Part shown: positions 23,957 through 34,739 of the stretch, one piece after another
Position numbering within the stretch: the first letter of the stretch is position 1
Layout: each line of letters begins with the position of its first letter
Origin: Synaphobranchus kaupii
Taxonomy: Eukaryota > Chordata > Actinopteri > Anguilliformes > Synaphobranchidae
Reading direction: 5' to 3'
Length of the DNA: 64,000 nucleotides
NCBI GenBank assembly: GCA_029718625.1
Contig: CM056381.1
Coordinates: 56,972,157-57,036,156, forward strand
The notes under the pieces: generated by a model
Seen by the model: the letters and a program-made list of their open reading frames with translations, nothing else
Told to the model about the DNA's origin: nothing
Databases searched by the model: none
Position numbers and translations under genes: made by a program

Positions 23957-25024
23957 GTAAAGATGCTGTGTGTAACTTTTTTGTTTTAACACAATATCAT
24001 AAAATTCTGTTTGATTACACAGTGTAATGGCTATGGAAGAATTAAAAAATTACTGGTCAAATCCATTCACTATAATCCTCTGTAGTCATATCTAAAATCT
24101 TTGGTGCAGGGCGTGATTGCGTGGGAAATGTGAAGGATTGCTTTACAGCACAACGGAAGTGCATCTCCAAAACAGAAAGACTGACCGCGGTTTCCAAACA
24201 TTGATAGGACTTTGCCTGTTACATAAAACAACTTTCTACTTTTTTTTTTGTTTGTTTGAATGTTAGCTACCAGAACCAGACGAATGAAACTAACGCTAGC
24301 TGCTAACGTTAAACCCTCTGTAACGTTAGTAGACCCAGACTAGTTTCTACATTGCTGAGGTGTGAGATAACGTTAGCTGTATCAGATCATGATGGGGTGA
24401 AAGTAAGTGTACTGTGTTGAGTCATTGCTACGAAAACGACCAGACTTTGCAATGTCCAATTGTCCATTTGGCATTTATAACAGTTTACGAGGTCATCAAT
24501 TAGAATTCTATAATGCACTTTAGAACAATCACGCCGATGTGATCGATCCTCCACACCAAGCTGCAGCAATGGCAGCTAGCTAGCTAACCAGGTAGCTATG
24601 TGCATGTTGGCTTGACTCTGTAACGTTATGTTCTTTGGGCAATGTATTTTAGTTTTACTGATGACAATACATGCAGGACAGCATAGCTACATTGGCTATC
24701 TTTGCTACTTTATTCGGCAGTGTTTTATTGTTTTCATGATGACAGAAATATAAATGTAAACATTTTGTTGCCTACTTCAAAAGTTTGTTTCATAGGTTTG
24801 CTTACTTGTTAGTAATAATTAGCCTAGATAACATTGCAATCTCAATAGAGCAGGACAGGATAGTATGACGGTGAAATTATTAGTATGTACACATTAGCTA
24901 ACCATGGCTATCTTTGCTATGTTCTTCAGTATTTTATTATCGGCTGTGCGACGAGACTTCTTGTTTTGCGACAGTGAAAAAATACCATCTGTAGAGGCCG
25001 CTAGATCTTACACAGCATCTTTAC
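23957..25024. mobile_element. MITE with GTAAAGATGCTGTG ends
   Basis: The left end GTAAAGATGCTGTGTGTAAC is mirrored at the right by TTACACAGCATCTTTAC. About 1.07 kb. The inside is rich in TAGCTAACGTTAGCT-type motifs. No coding sequence and no clear target duplication. Confidence 0.75.
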
Positions 25025-25620
25025 GTAAGTTAGGCTATTGATTTTTAGCTGATAAACCATGCTTCCGTTGTTATTGTTAGCCATTTGCGATCATATAAGT
25101 TAGCTAACTGAGCTAACGTTATACTAGATAAAAATGTAATCTTAAAACTATCACTCTTCAACTGTATTGTCTTGGTAGGACTTAATCTAACATTACATCT
25201 CTGCCAAAACTGTAAAATATCTGGCTATTTTAAAGATGAACTAACGTAACGTGAACATTAATTGTCCTACCATTACATTGCTTGGCACTGTTATGGGTTC
25301 CATGTGTGACGGGCTTGTAATGTTACTAGCTAGTTGATAGCTCACATGGTGTGGCGCTTGTAGCTTCATTAACGTTAGATACAGGTAATATTGTGGACGT
25401 CTGAAAGGAGTAACGCTAGTAGCTAACATGCATTTGTTTTTATCTCGCTAGCAAAGTTAGATAGTAGCTGTATTCTAAATGCTAAGTGCTTGAAATCTGG
25501 GCAGTTTTCTTGCACTTCTTGCCTGTGCTCCAGGAAAACGTGATAGTGAGGTCGGTGTTACCTCGACAGGTTATCACATAAACCACTAAGGTCACTGCCA
25601 CAAAGTGGAGTTGATATGGC
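25025..25620. other. No gene recognised
   Basis: AT-rich with AACGTTA motifs; nothing supported. Confidence 0.5.
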
Positions 25621-25889
25621 GACGGTCCGGTCGTGCCAGTCAGACCGGTTCATCTCTCGGGAGTCCACTCACTGTCTCCAGTGTTTCTCGATAGCTATGG
25701 CCGATGGAACCGTGATTTCCGATGCTCTTCTGCCTTCTTTGTTGATCGAGGGAGCCCGACCCTTTTGTTAACTGGGTGTGGGTCCCTGTCCTGCAGACGC
25801 TTCTTAATTCCAGAGCCCCCTCCACGAGTTGGGCCTATTGATATATATGCCAGTGGTTCTGCATATGGTGCTCACAGAAAGGGGTGGAC

Positions 25890-26780
25890 CCCGTACATTG
25901 TTCCAATTTCTGTCCTACTGTATTGTTTACAATCCATGCTTGATCACGGCAGGGCAGCCAGCACACTGAAGGTTGATGCTGCTGCCATATCCAGCAGGCA
26001 CGTGTGGGTGCACAACAAGCCTGCAGGGAGCCATTACCTTGTCAGCCCGTTCCAGAGGGGTGCCTGGCGGCTGTGACCTGCGAGGTCCCTGGTGGCTCCC
26101 TCCTGGGATCTCCTTTTGGTTTCGCGAGCACTCAAGGGTCAGCCCTATGACCAGCCTTAAATGGCTTTCCCTTAAGATGGCATTCCTGCTAGCAATGGCG
26201 TCGGCTAGGCGCATTGGTGAGCTCTGAGCTCTCTCCATCAACGCAGAGTGTCTACGGTGGAGGCCGGCTGACTCAGGAGTCACACTGCGGCCCAATCCAT
26301 CTTTTTTGACCAAAGTCGTTTCGGCATTTCACATTAACAGCCGATCGAGCTCGCTGCACTTCGCCCCCCACCAGGCAAGGACCTGGGGGATGCACACTTG
26401 GTATATCCAGTGCATGCACTGCCATGCTACGTCGCAGCTACCACTTCCATCAGATGTAAAGGGCAACTCTTTGTTTGCTACGGCAAATCTAAGAGAATAG
26501 AGCTCTCGGCGCAGAGCCTCTCCCGTTAGGTAGTGAAGGCGATAGCTACGGCCTATGAGGCTAGTGCTAAGCCCTTGTCTATGATTGTCCAGAGTAGGTC
26601 AACACGAAGTATGGCTACTTCATAGGCAGCACTGAAAGGTGTACCACTTAAAGAGATTTGTGAGGCGGCGACTTAGGCGTCCCCCTGCACATTCCCGCGG
26701 TTTTATCACGTCAACGTGGCGCCGGGTTCAACGGTCGGAGCAACCATCCTGCCGGCAGCCTTGGCATCCACTTAAAGTTA
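25890..26780 (+). pseudogene. DIRS-type retrotransposon tyrosine recombinase, degenerate
   Basis: Read with frameshifts and stops, the conceptual product carries LLYCLQSMLDHGRAASTLK, VWVHNKPAGSHYLVSPF, then SLKMAFLLAMASARRIGEL (the first catalytic Arg), RPNPSFLTKVVSAFH, SRSTRSMATS (where the H-x-x-R box of intact copies lies; its His is Arg here) and FPRFYHVNVAPGS (the catalytic Tyr region). These correspond in order to teleost DIRS recombinases, which integrate the element without LTR-type duplications. Several in-frame stops (for example after ARRIGEL) make it dead. RT and gag are not seen; sequence from 25620 may be further DIRS remnant. Confidence 0.85.
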
Positions 26781-26817
26781 TGACTATCCCTCGTGACATT
26801 GTTGGTATTAGTCATCT

Positions 26818-27133
26818 GTGGTTGACGACCCTAATGGTCGGAGGAACTAAATAGAATGAAGGTTACGACTGTAACCACGGTTCTATGAGTTCCGGATGAC
26901 TATTAGGGATTATGGTCACTCGGGACCCTTTAAGGGCGAGAAAGGTTCTGAGGACTTCCACATTGACGTGCCTCCCTTTTATAGGGAGGAATTATGTCAC
27001 TACGTGGGGGTCATGTCCATGATAAATGTTGGTATAAGAGTCTCAATGCATCTTGTATCTAGAAGGTTCATTCGTGGTTGATGACCCTAATGGTCATCCG
27101 AAACTCATAGAACCGTGGTTAGTCGTAACCTTC
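26818..27133. repeat. DIRS-type terminal repeats
   Basis: GAAGGTTACGACTGTAACC... (26858-26900) is mirrored by 27093-27133 ending GTTAGTCGTAACCTTC. A 22-bp direct repeat GTGGTTGAYGACCCTAATGG.. lies at 26818-26839 and 27074-27095. Split inverted and direct repeats next to a tyrosine recombinase fit the DIRS terminus and internal complementary region. Confidence 0.75.
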
Positions 27134-27423
27134 GTTACACTTAGACAATAGTTACATCAACTGATAGCCTACACACGTCATCAATTTAAAGTGATAGTCA
27201 AGGGATTCTAAAAACGTCAAATAACCACAACATATCACAGAGGGATGTATCCACTACAACACCCACTAAATATCTTTTCAAGAAAATGTGAATAGGTATA
27301 TTAATATACATCTCAAAGACAGCTAATAAACTCAGTCTTGAAAGGACTCTGGATTGTAGGGGTGTGGTCTAAATCCACGCCCTCAACACGAGTACAATCG
27401 ATGTCTCCAGCCCTACATGTTTG

Positions 27424-27457
27424 AACCACAGAACTGTTCTTATACAGTTCTGTGGTT
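27424..27457. repeat. 14-bp perfect hairpin
   Basis: AACCACAGAACTGT and ACAGTTCTGTGGTT around the loop TCTTAT. The flanking TTTGAACC is also repeated. Confidence 0.8.
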
Positions 27458-29032
27458 TGAACCATAGGTTTGAACCCAGCAAGGAATTAATGCAATCAAT
27501 TCAAAGTAAAATACAGTGCAACTGCTATCAAGAGATAAATATCACTCGCAATCAAAGTTAAGTTAACTTAAACGCTAAGCATTGCTTGCAGAGTATTGCA
27601 ACCGTTTGATCTAACGTTAGTCTATTTAAAGCAAGCTAAATTGCAAGGCGACGTTTCACCACATGCATGTTCCACAGAAATCATTAAATAATGGTTTTAT
27701 CGAGTTTAAAAAATTTATTTAAAGGCCCATTCATTAATTTTGGTTGGTAATCGAACGAAAATTACGTGCCAGGCAACTAAGTACTTCGGTGGATAATGGT
27801 TCTCGTCATATTTTTGTTACTGTAACCACCCACTGAACAATATGACAAAACCATTTCCAAGGCATGGTTTATTTGGCAAAATCTTAACTATCTATTATTT
27901 TCGATATATTATCTGACGAATGAGCAGTGCACCAAGTAAAAACGATTGTGAGCTGTGCAAGGAGCAAGCTAATGTTACTAGCTAGCACCACAGAGGGATG
28001 ACTAAAAAGGTGAAAGATTGGCAGAGGGATAAAATTGGTATAGGGATAAGGAGAGCGGGAAAAAATAAAGACTTTTGCCAACAAACTATTCCAAATCCAA
28101 ATGCTGATAACACGGACAACTATTCTCAACGACAAACAAAACAAGTGTTTGGTTCAGACAGGATTTCTTAGTGGAAGAGGATGGTTTTATTCACCTCAAA
28201 CTATGAGAGGAGTTATGTAATGAGATCAAAGTATATATTGGTTTAGGATTCACGTCTACATCACCATGGACCCATTTCGACTCCACCCTTTTTTTCAGCA
28301 TACAGGAATAAAGATATAGATAGACAAGATAGATGAGATTGCAATGGAATGTATTTCTCGCATTTTATTGGTGCTCAATACATACCTTAATAGTCATGAA
28401 TAACGTGGTTATAAACATAGTACGGATTTTCCTTGACCATCACGTTAACATTTTGCACACGTGTGTAGTGACCATAAGGCTGTGTAGCATGAAAGGGTGG
28501 TATGTGTCCTTCAGTAGATTTAAATTTATCTTGGAGTAAAATAGTTATTTAGGGGTCAGTTCAAAATATAGGGAGCTCTGTGTGTCTTGCTGCTCCATGC
28601 CCTTTCTACTCCTCGGGGTAACCCTCAATAAAGTACTCCCATTGTTATGGAAATAAAAATAATTGATACATGATCATAAAAAGTGCGCTGTCTGCATGCA
28701 AAAATATCTTTTTATATAAGGGTAGTGAGAGTAGTTTACAGTATCGCCTCCAAGCAAAGCATCCATTCATAGCTACCATTAGGAGCCAGGTAAACAAAAA
28801 GGGTGAAGGGCAAACTTCCATTGACCCCATCTGACTCAGCTAGACTGGCAGCACACAAAGTGAAGCAAGCAAGGTTCAAAGTCAACAGTATTGAGTGCAT
28901 AGAAACAAAGGCACTTACCAACTCAATTGCAGGCTGGAATGCATCTAATAGCTGGTCAATTAACATGGTGGATGACAGAGGTTTAGAAGCAGTCATTCTG
29001 CTAGCACTGGATTCCAATGAATATTTATATTA

Positions 29033-29067
29033 ATATTAACTAATTAACTGATATAATTAGTTAATAT
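29033..29067. repeat. 14-bp AT-rich hairpin
   Basis: ATATTAACTAATTA and TAATTAGTTAATAT around the loop ACTGATA. Confidence 0.8.
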
Positions 29068-30063
29068 CATCTAATGATTATATTAATTAGATCAGTCTAA
29101 TCTAGACAGTCTTCCATGCCAAGTCCGCACTATAGGTCTGCTTCCTGGCCCGACCCCAACGGGGCGCTAAGGTATGCCGTGATTGAGCCTGTATCGGGCC
29201 TATTTTTAGCTCCGTGACATTGGGTCATATTGTGTACGGGCCCCGCTGCCAACCCGGAACTGTACAAATAGTAGCATAGCAACACTTCTGCCAACTGTTA
29301 AAGGTACATTGCAGGATTTTTAACCTTCATGTGGTCCTGTGTTTACAATTAAAGAAGTCTCCCCGTCCTAAGCCCCGTCCATGCACCTCCGTTGAGAGCA
29401 AGAAACAGCAAGTGCAGCAAGCAAAATGTCAAGCGAAGATAACATTAAAATGACATTTTTATGAGCATGCATTTTTCTATATGGAGAGTTCAGGACATGA
29501 AACATCAAGATCCCACAATCATACAAAAATACTCTGCTAAAGCTGTAAGCAATCATGCGGGCACAAATGACACCAGGGACCACATGTATAAACTGTGCTG
29601 AGCATAAAAATGCCCTCAAAGCTGCGGAAGGGTGTTTCCACACAGAAATGCAGATGTATAAAATAACACACGCTGTAAGAATCTGCGTACTTCTGCACAC
29701 GCTGGACACCACGCGTACACAATTTTAGGCGATATGGCGACAAAAATGTCTTGGAATATTGGCACTCTTGAGTAGGCCTACAATGGGAATAACTTGGTCA
29801 ATTTATCAATAAAGTGTAGTGATGATAATATTTATTATTCATTTACTGAGTGTAAAAGAAAGCTTGTTAATTTAATTGGATAGGACTAGTGATCATATAC
29901 TATATACTAGTGACCCTAATTGGCAGAATAACATGTTACAATGTTACACAGATACTTCCTGGAATCAATTAGCCTACACGTGAGGCCAATTACAGGGAAA
30001 TAGCATTCATGATAAAAGGGTGTGGTGATGGCCGTACGTAATGGTGCGCAATGGCTGATTTAG

Positions 30064-30353
30064 TTGAACAGGCAAACATTAAAACGCAATTTGCAGCGGC
30101 ATCCGGTTTCCCAAATGTAATCGACTGCACCCATATTGCAATAAGGGCACCCAGAGTGAATTAATTTGTTTTTTTTAAAACTGATTTTCACTCAATCAAT
30201 GTGCAAATTATCTGTGATGCGAAAATGCTTCTGATAAACGTAGTTGCCCAGTGGCCTGGGTCAAGCCACGATTCATTAATTTTCTCACAAAGCAGTGTGG
30301 GGAACCGGCTCCAAGCTGGAGCTGTGTGCGATGGCTGGATCCTTGGTAAGAGC
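30064..30353 (+). pseudogene. Harbinger (HARBI1-like) nuclease fragment
   Basis: Reading frames give QFAAASGFPNVIDCTHIAI and, after a stop and frameshift near 30162, DFHSINVQIICDAKM, NVVAQWPGSSHDSFIF and AGAVCDGWILG. These match the central catalytic part of PIF/Harbinger transposases, including the Asp of IDCTH and the Asp of HDSFIF. The Glu-bearing C-terminal part is missing: the reading stops where the Sleeping Beauty-type end at 30356 begins. Nonfunctional. Confidence 0.88.
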
Positions 30354-30355
30354 TA

Positions 30356-30620
30356 CAGTTGAAGCCGGAAGTTTACATACACTTAGGTTGAAGTCATTAA
30401 AACTAATTTTTAACCACTCCACAGATTTCATGTTAGCAAACTATAGTGTTGGCAAGTCAGTTAGGACATCTACTTTGTGCATTACACAAGTAATTTTTCC
30501 AACAAACAGACAGATTATTTCACTTTAAATTCACTATATCATAATTCCAGTGGGTCAGAAGTTTACATACACTAAGTTGACTGTGCCTTTAAAGAGCTTG
30601 GAAAATTCCAGAAAATTATG
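30356..30620 (+). mobile_element. Sleeping Beauty-type Tc1 left inverted repeat (IR/DR), solo
   Basis: Starts after TA (30354-30355) with CAGTTGAAGCCGGAAG. It carries the two transposase-binding direct repeats of the IR/DR layout: an outer GAAGTTTACATACACTTAG at about 30366 and an inner GAAGTTTACATACACTAAG at about 30559, ending near GGAAAATTCCAG. The layout and spacing match salmonid-type Tc1 elements as I remember them. The rest of the element is missing; sequence after 30620 is unrelated. Confidence 0.9.
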
Positions 30621-30628
30621 TTTAAAAA

Positions 30629-30762
30629 AAAAGCTTTATTGACATTCTTAAAACAACGCGAGCAAGCTTGGGTATGGCGTTGAGGGCAGCAACAACAACT
30701 CCCCAATAGGGTTAAACTTAGAACAGAACCGGCAGCACTGTGAATGGTTTTAACAGATTCCA

Positions 30763-30801
<39 letters not shown>

Positions 30802-31640
30802 TTTTAAGTGTCATTATCACAAACAATTTACAAGGAACCGGGCCTGAACCCCCGTAGAGCATGCCTAGGGCGACAGTGGCAAGGAAAAACTCCCTGCTGT
30901 TAGCAGGAAGAAACCTTGGGCAGAACCTGACTCTGAGGCGGGAGTCCATCCGCCGCTGACTGGCACCAGTTAACTGAATAGAAAAATGGCAAGACAGAAC
31001 ATATAAAAATGTCAATATATAATGAGCCGGTGGTGGAAGACAGATTGAAGGCCAGCAGGTGGCATCATCAGCTGGGTACAGGCGTGGAGCTAGAGCTGAC
31101 CGGCTGCTTCTGGAGAACGATGTTCGTTGATCTATAGCTACCGCTCCGGCGGTTGCCGAAGCAGGAAGGAGAGAGGAAAAGAAATCAGTAGGCACTCGAA
31201 AATGTTAGTGAACCATGCAGGAGCGATATAGGCTAGGTGTCTGTACACAATAGGGAAACTGAAGAGGATGGAGCTGGGGTGGAGGGGGGGGGGTTTTGTG
31301 TGCAGCGGGCGTGCAGGCAGAGGATCCACCATGGTAGGGCGAGGCGGTTAAATAGACCGCCTTGTTATGTGAATGGACTGCAATAGGTGAATCGTCACTA
31401 CTCAGCTGAGCTGTCAGCTGATTCACCTATCGCCGGGTTTCACTCTCGTGAGCTGCCTGAACTAACGCTACGCTCGATTTCAGTCAGGACCACTGTTGTT
31501 CAAGTAAAAGCTTTATTGACATTCTTAAAACAATACATTTTAGGTTTGGTGGTATGGTTCTGTTCAAAGTCCTCCCGCCAATCCACGCGAGCAAGCGTAT
31601 GGCGGTGAGGGCAGCAGCAACAACCCCCAAAAACAACCAT
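30629..31640. repeat. Repeat block duplicated around a TA microsatellite and a teleost-wide repeat
   Basis: AAAGCTTTATTGACATTC and a later GAGCAAGC..TATGGCG..GAGGGCAGCA block occur at about 30631-30700 and again at 31508-31618 in the same orientation. Between them lie (TA)n at 30769-30800 and sequence with GGCAAGGAAAAACTCCCTG and AGGAAGAAACCTTGGGCAG, a repeat common in fish whose class I cannot assign. Frames 30764-31195, 31138-31332 and 31205-31426 are repeat readings, not genes. Confidence 0.65.
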
Positions 31641-31680
31641 ACGCCAAAGTGCTGCTAGTATTGTGCGTACGTGATGACGA

Positions 31681-32172
31681 TGTGTAACAACCTTTCGCTT
31701 CCGGAGGAAGCCATTCTGTCCATCAGCTCAAGGCCCTTCTAATATTACATGGATCAGTGGCTATGTGTACCAACACATTTTAGACTCCCCTGGGAGCCAG
31801 AAGTAAGATTAACCAGGGAAATTCAATGTGTAGTGATGAAGAACAATGTGTGACCTTTCAGCTACCGATGGAAGCCGATCTGTCCTTCAGCTCAAGGCCC
31901 CTTTAACGTTAAATGGATCAGTGGCTATGTGTATCAACACATGTTGGACTTCCATGGGAGCCAAAACTAACCAGGGGAATTCTATGTGTAGTGATAAAGA
32001 ACTATGTGTGTCCTTCCAGGTCTCGGTCCTTCTAACATTACGTGGAACAGTGGCTATGTGTACCAACGCATGTTGGACTTCCGTGGGAGCCAAACTAACC
32101 AGGGGAGTTCTATGTGTCATGAAGAAGAACTATGTGTGACCTTTCGGCTACAGATGAAGCCTGACATGCCTA
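31681..32172 (+). repeat. Tandem array, 3.3 units of 128-165 bp
   Basis: Units start near 31681, 31846, 32004 and 32132 (partial). Each contains ATGTGT(G)ACCTTTC-like, TGGATCAGTGGCTATGTGT and TGGGAGCCA..CTAACCAGGG blocks. Frames 31846-32139 and 31887-32120 are repeat readings. It ends within about 40 bp of the truncated Tc1 element. Confidence 0.82.
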
Positions 32173-32199
32173 TAGGAAGAATCTTTTCATCCATTCAGG

Positions 32200-32805
32200 T
32201 CAATGCCAATTAATAAAACATCCCCACATCATGATGCTGCCACCGCCATGCTTCACTGTAGGGATGCTATTAGCCAGGTGATGAGCGGTGCCTGGTTTCC
32301 TCCAGATGTGACGCTTGGTATTCAGGCCAAAAAGTTCAATTTTGGTTTCATCAGACCAGAGAATCTTGATTCTCATGGTTTGAGAGTCCTCTAGGTGCCT
32401 TTTGGCAAACTGCAAGCGGGCTGGGATGTGCCTTTTACTAAGGAGGGGCTTCCGTCTGGCCACTCTACCATAAAGGCCTGATTGGTGGAGTGCTGCCTGG
32501 GTGGTTGGTCTTCTGAAAGGTTCTCCCATTTCCACAAGGATACGCTGGAGCTCTGTCAGAGTGACCCTCGGGTTCCTGCTCACCTCCCTGGTCAAGGCCC
32601 GTCTTCCCCGATTGCTCAGTTTGGCCGGGCGGCCAGGTCTAGGAAGATTCTTGGTGGTTCCAAACTTCTTCCATTTACGAATGATGGTGGCCACTGTGCT
32701 CTTTGGGACATGTAAAGCTGCAGAGATTTTTCCGTACCCTTCTCCAGATCTATGCCTTGACACAATCCTGTTTCTGAGGTCTGCAGATAATTCCTTTGAC
32801 CCCAT
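32200..32805 (-). pseudogene. Tc1-like transposase, N-terminal two thirds
   Basis: An open frame of 201 codons starts MGSKELSADLRNRIV at 32805. Residues ~1-60 form the first helix-turn-helix; GRPAKLS is the GRPR-like hook; the second DNA-binding part follows (VTLTELQRILVEMG). The first catalytic Asp is in WSDETKIELFG. The frame runs to GGGSIMMWGCF and then into unrelated sequence, so the second Asp and the Glu are absent. It cannot be catalytically active. Confidence 0.9.
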
Positions 32806-33178
32806 GGCTTGGAGTTTGCTCTGACATGCACTGTCAACTGTGGGACCTTATATAGGCAGGTGTTGGCAATCCCCAATCATGTCCAATCAATTGAATTTAT
32901 CACAGGTGGACTTCAATTAAGTTGTAGAAACATCTCAAGCAGTATCAGTGGAAACAAAATGCACCTCAGCTCACTTTTGGGTGTCATATGATATTTTACA
33001 TTTAGATTTTTAATAAATTAGCACATGTCTAAAAACCTGTTTTCACTTTGTCATTATGGGCTATTTTGTGTAGAATTTTGAGACAAAAAATGAACTCTAT
33101 CTATTGTAGAATATGTCTGTAACGTAATAAAACGTGGAGAAGGTGAAAGGGGTGTGCAGACTTTCTGGCTTGATTGTA
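32205..33178 (-). mobile_element. Truncated Tc1-like transposon
   Basis: The transposase start and 5' leader are present (32806-33178), ending in a terminal region GGTGTGCAGACTTTCTGGCTTGATTGTA. The other half, including the C-terminal transposase and second TIR, is missing past about 32210. A different Tc1 subfamily from 9892-11422. Confidence 0.85.
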
Positions 33179-34739
33179 CATAGGGGTGCAATTGGAATTA
33201 ATGGGGGGGGGCACAAAAAGCGTGTGATATATATATATATATAAAACAACAACAACCAAGGACTGCTTCTCAAAGCGCCATTGCATAGCCTTCACAGCAC
33301 ATTGATAAATCATCCAAGACTGCTAACGTCACCGTGCCACAAGAGTGCGCTACTACACCACAACAACTAACACACACAGAGCTCAGAAAAGCAGACACAT
33401 CACACTTTACCATACAGCCAGCTTGCTATGCTAGATACAAATAGAATGGTGTCTATAATAGGTTATACGGGACCCCGATTATTTTCTACTAAACCAGCTA
33501 ATTAATAATAGGCAAGTCGTCCAGCTTTTCAACAGAAATAGCGTTACACATGCAGATAACAGCATCACGGGCAGTTTAACGTCAGCTTACCTTGATTCAG
33601 TAGAGCTGCAATCGCCTTGATGTTGAACTGAATCTCCTAAGCAGCCTCTCCTTCCATTCATCGCAAAATGTCTGTGTAAGGTCCTTCTCGAATGCCAGCT
33701 GAATCAGCTGGACTTTCCGTGTATGCAACATGCTTCTTCTGTGTTGGCTGAATACATTGGTCAGTGTGGAGAATGAGTTATTGCACATTTCCGTAAATGC
33801 CCCAAATGTATTACTAGCAAGCTAGAACTTTGGCGCCAGCAATAAAGACAAGCTATCTTTTAGAACCTATCCGTGGTCTGTAGATAGCATGCGTGCTACC
33901 CTACATAGCATTAATGCGAGTGTAGAACTAGCTAATAATGTTTATTTACAGGCCAATTGAACAAATACATTGAAAATTATTAAACCACTTGTAGATTGCT
34001 GGCTAGAGCTTATAATCGACACAGTTCAGTGCTAGGTGCTAGTAGCCAGCGAGACATACAGTCAAGCAACGGACCTGGAAGTGGGAAAAATTATATTCTG
34101 AGAAGAATTGTACGCTACACCGGTTAGTCAGCGCACCAGGTGGGCAATATTTTTAAAAGTCAATACTCAAATGTCACTGGATATTGGTGTCCTTCTCAAA
34201 GCTAGGCTACAAGATCTCCAATATTATTTAACACACTTAAAAAATTTTTATTAAAATACTATGTAGATTTACAGAGACAACTAGGTGTGCACTGACATCC
34301 ACCAGGGGGTGCAATGCACCCCTATGCACCCCCATAGCTCTGGGCCTGATGATGCCACCCTACTGCAATACATATTTCAGTCTTACACAGAGAGCAGTAA
34401 TCCTTGTGAGACCGATCTCACAGTGTGCTCCTGGTTGCAGCTTTAGCTTCCTCATTGGGGATCTCCCTTGGTGAACTGACAAGCATCTGGATCAATCAAA
34501 TAATGAAACCTTTGGTCTAGAATTATTCCTCTGTTCACAAGGCCACTGCTGATCAATGGTAACCCCTGTTCATGTCTCTGCCTATGATGCATGACCTTGC
34601 AGGCTGCCTCATTGATTGACAACATAAAAAATCCTGATATCTTGAATTTGCAAAATTTCACAATTGTTGGCACCCCTGCATTTAGCATTTTGTGTGCCCT
34701 CCCTTTGCAAGGATAACAGCACATTGTCTTCTACTATAA
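33179..34739. other. Unassigned repeat-like sequence
   Basis: Bounded loosely by ATAGGGGTGCAATTGG on the left and CACCAGGGGGTGCAATGCACC on the right (34297-34320), with (TA)n at 33225-33244. A 63-codon minus-strand frame (33597-33788, containing FSTLTNVFSQHRRSM and EWKERLLRRF) reminds me of a short protein segment repeated in fish mobile elements, but I cannot place it. Otherwise nothing seen. Confidence 0.4.

Larger units (their letters stand above)
27134..30063. other. Mostly unassigned intergenic sequence
   Basis: No supported gene. It holds two short hairpins (27424-27457, 29033-29067) and a weak exon-like minus-strand stretch at 28920-29010. Sequence 29340-29760 may be the worn 5' part of the Harbinger element whose nuclease is at 30064, but I cannot show this. 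Confidence 0.45.

Noticed and set aside
25633..26076. 147-codon open frame as an independent gene
   Set aside because: Its C-terminal part is DIRS recombinase sequence and the frame breaks before the catalytic motifs.
30764..31195. 143-codon minus frame ending in Tyr-Ile repeats
   Set aside because: Its end is a TA microsatellite and its body a teleost-wide repeat.
31681..32172. CRISPR-like array
   Set aside because: Units are long, diverged tandem copies without constant repeats and unique spacers, in a vertebrate genome.
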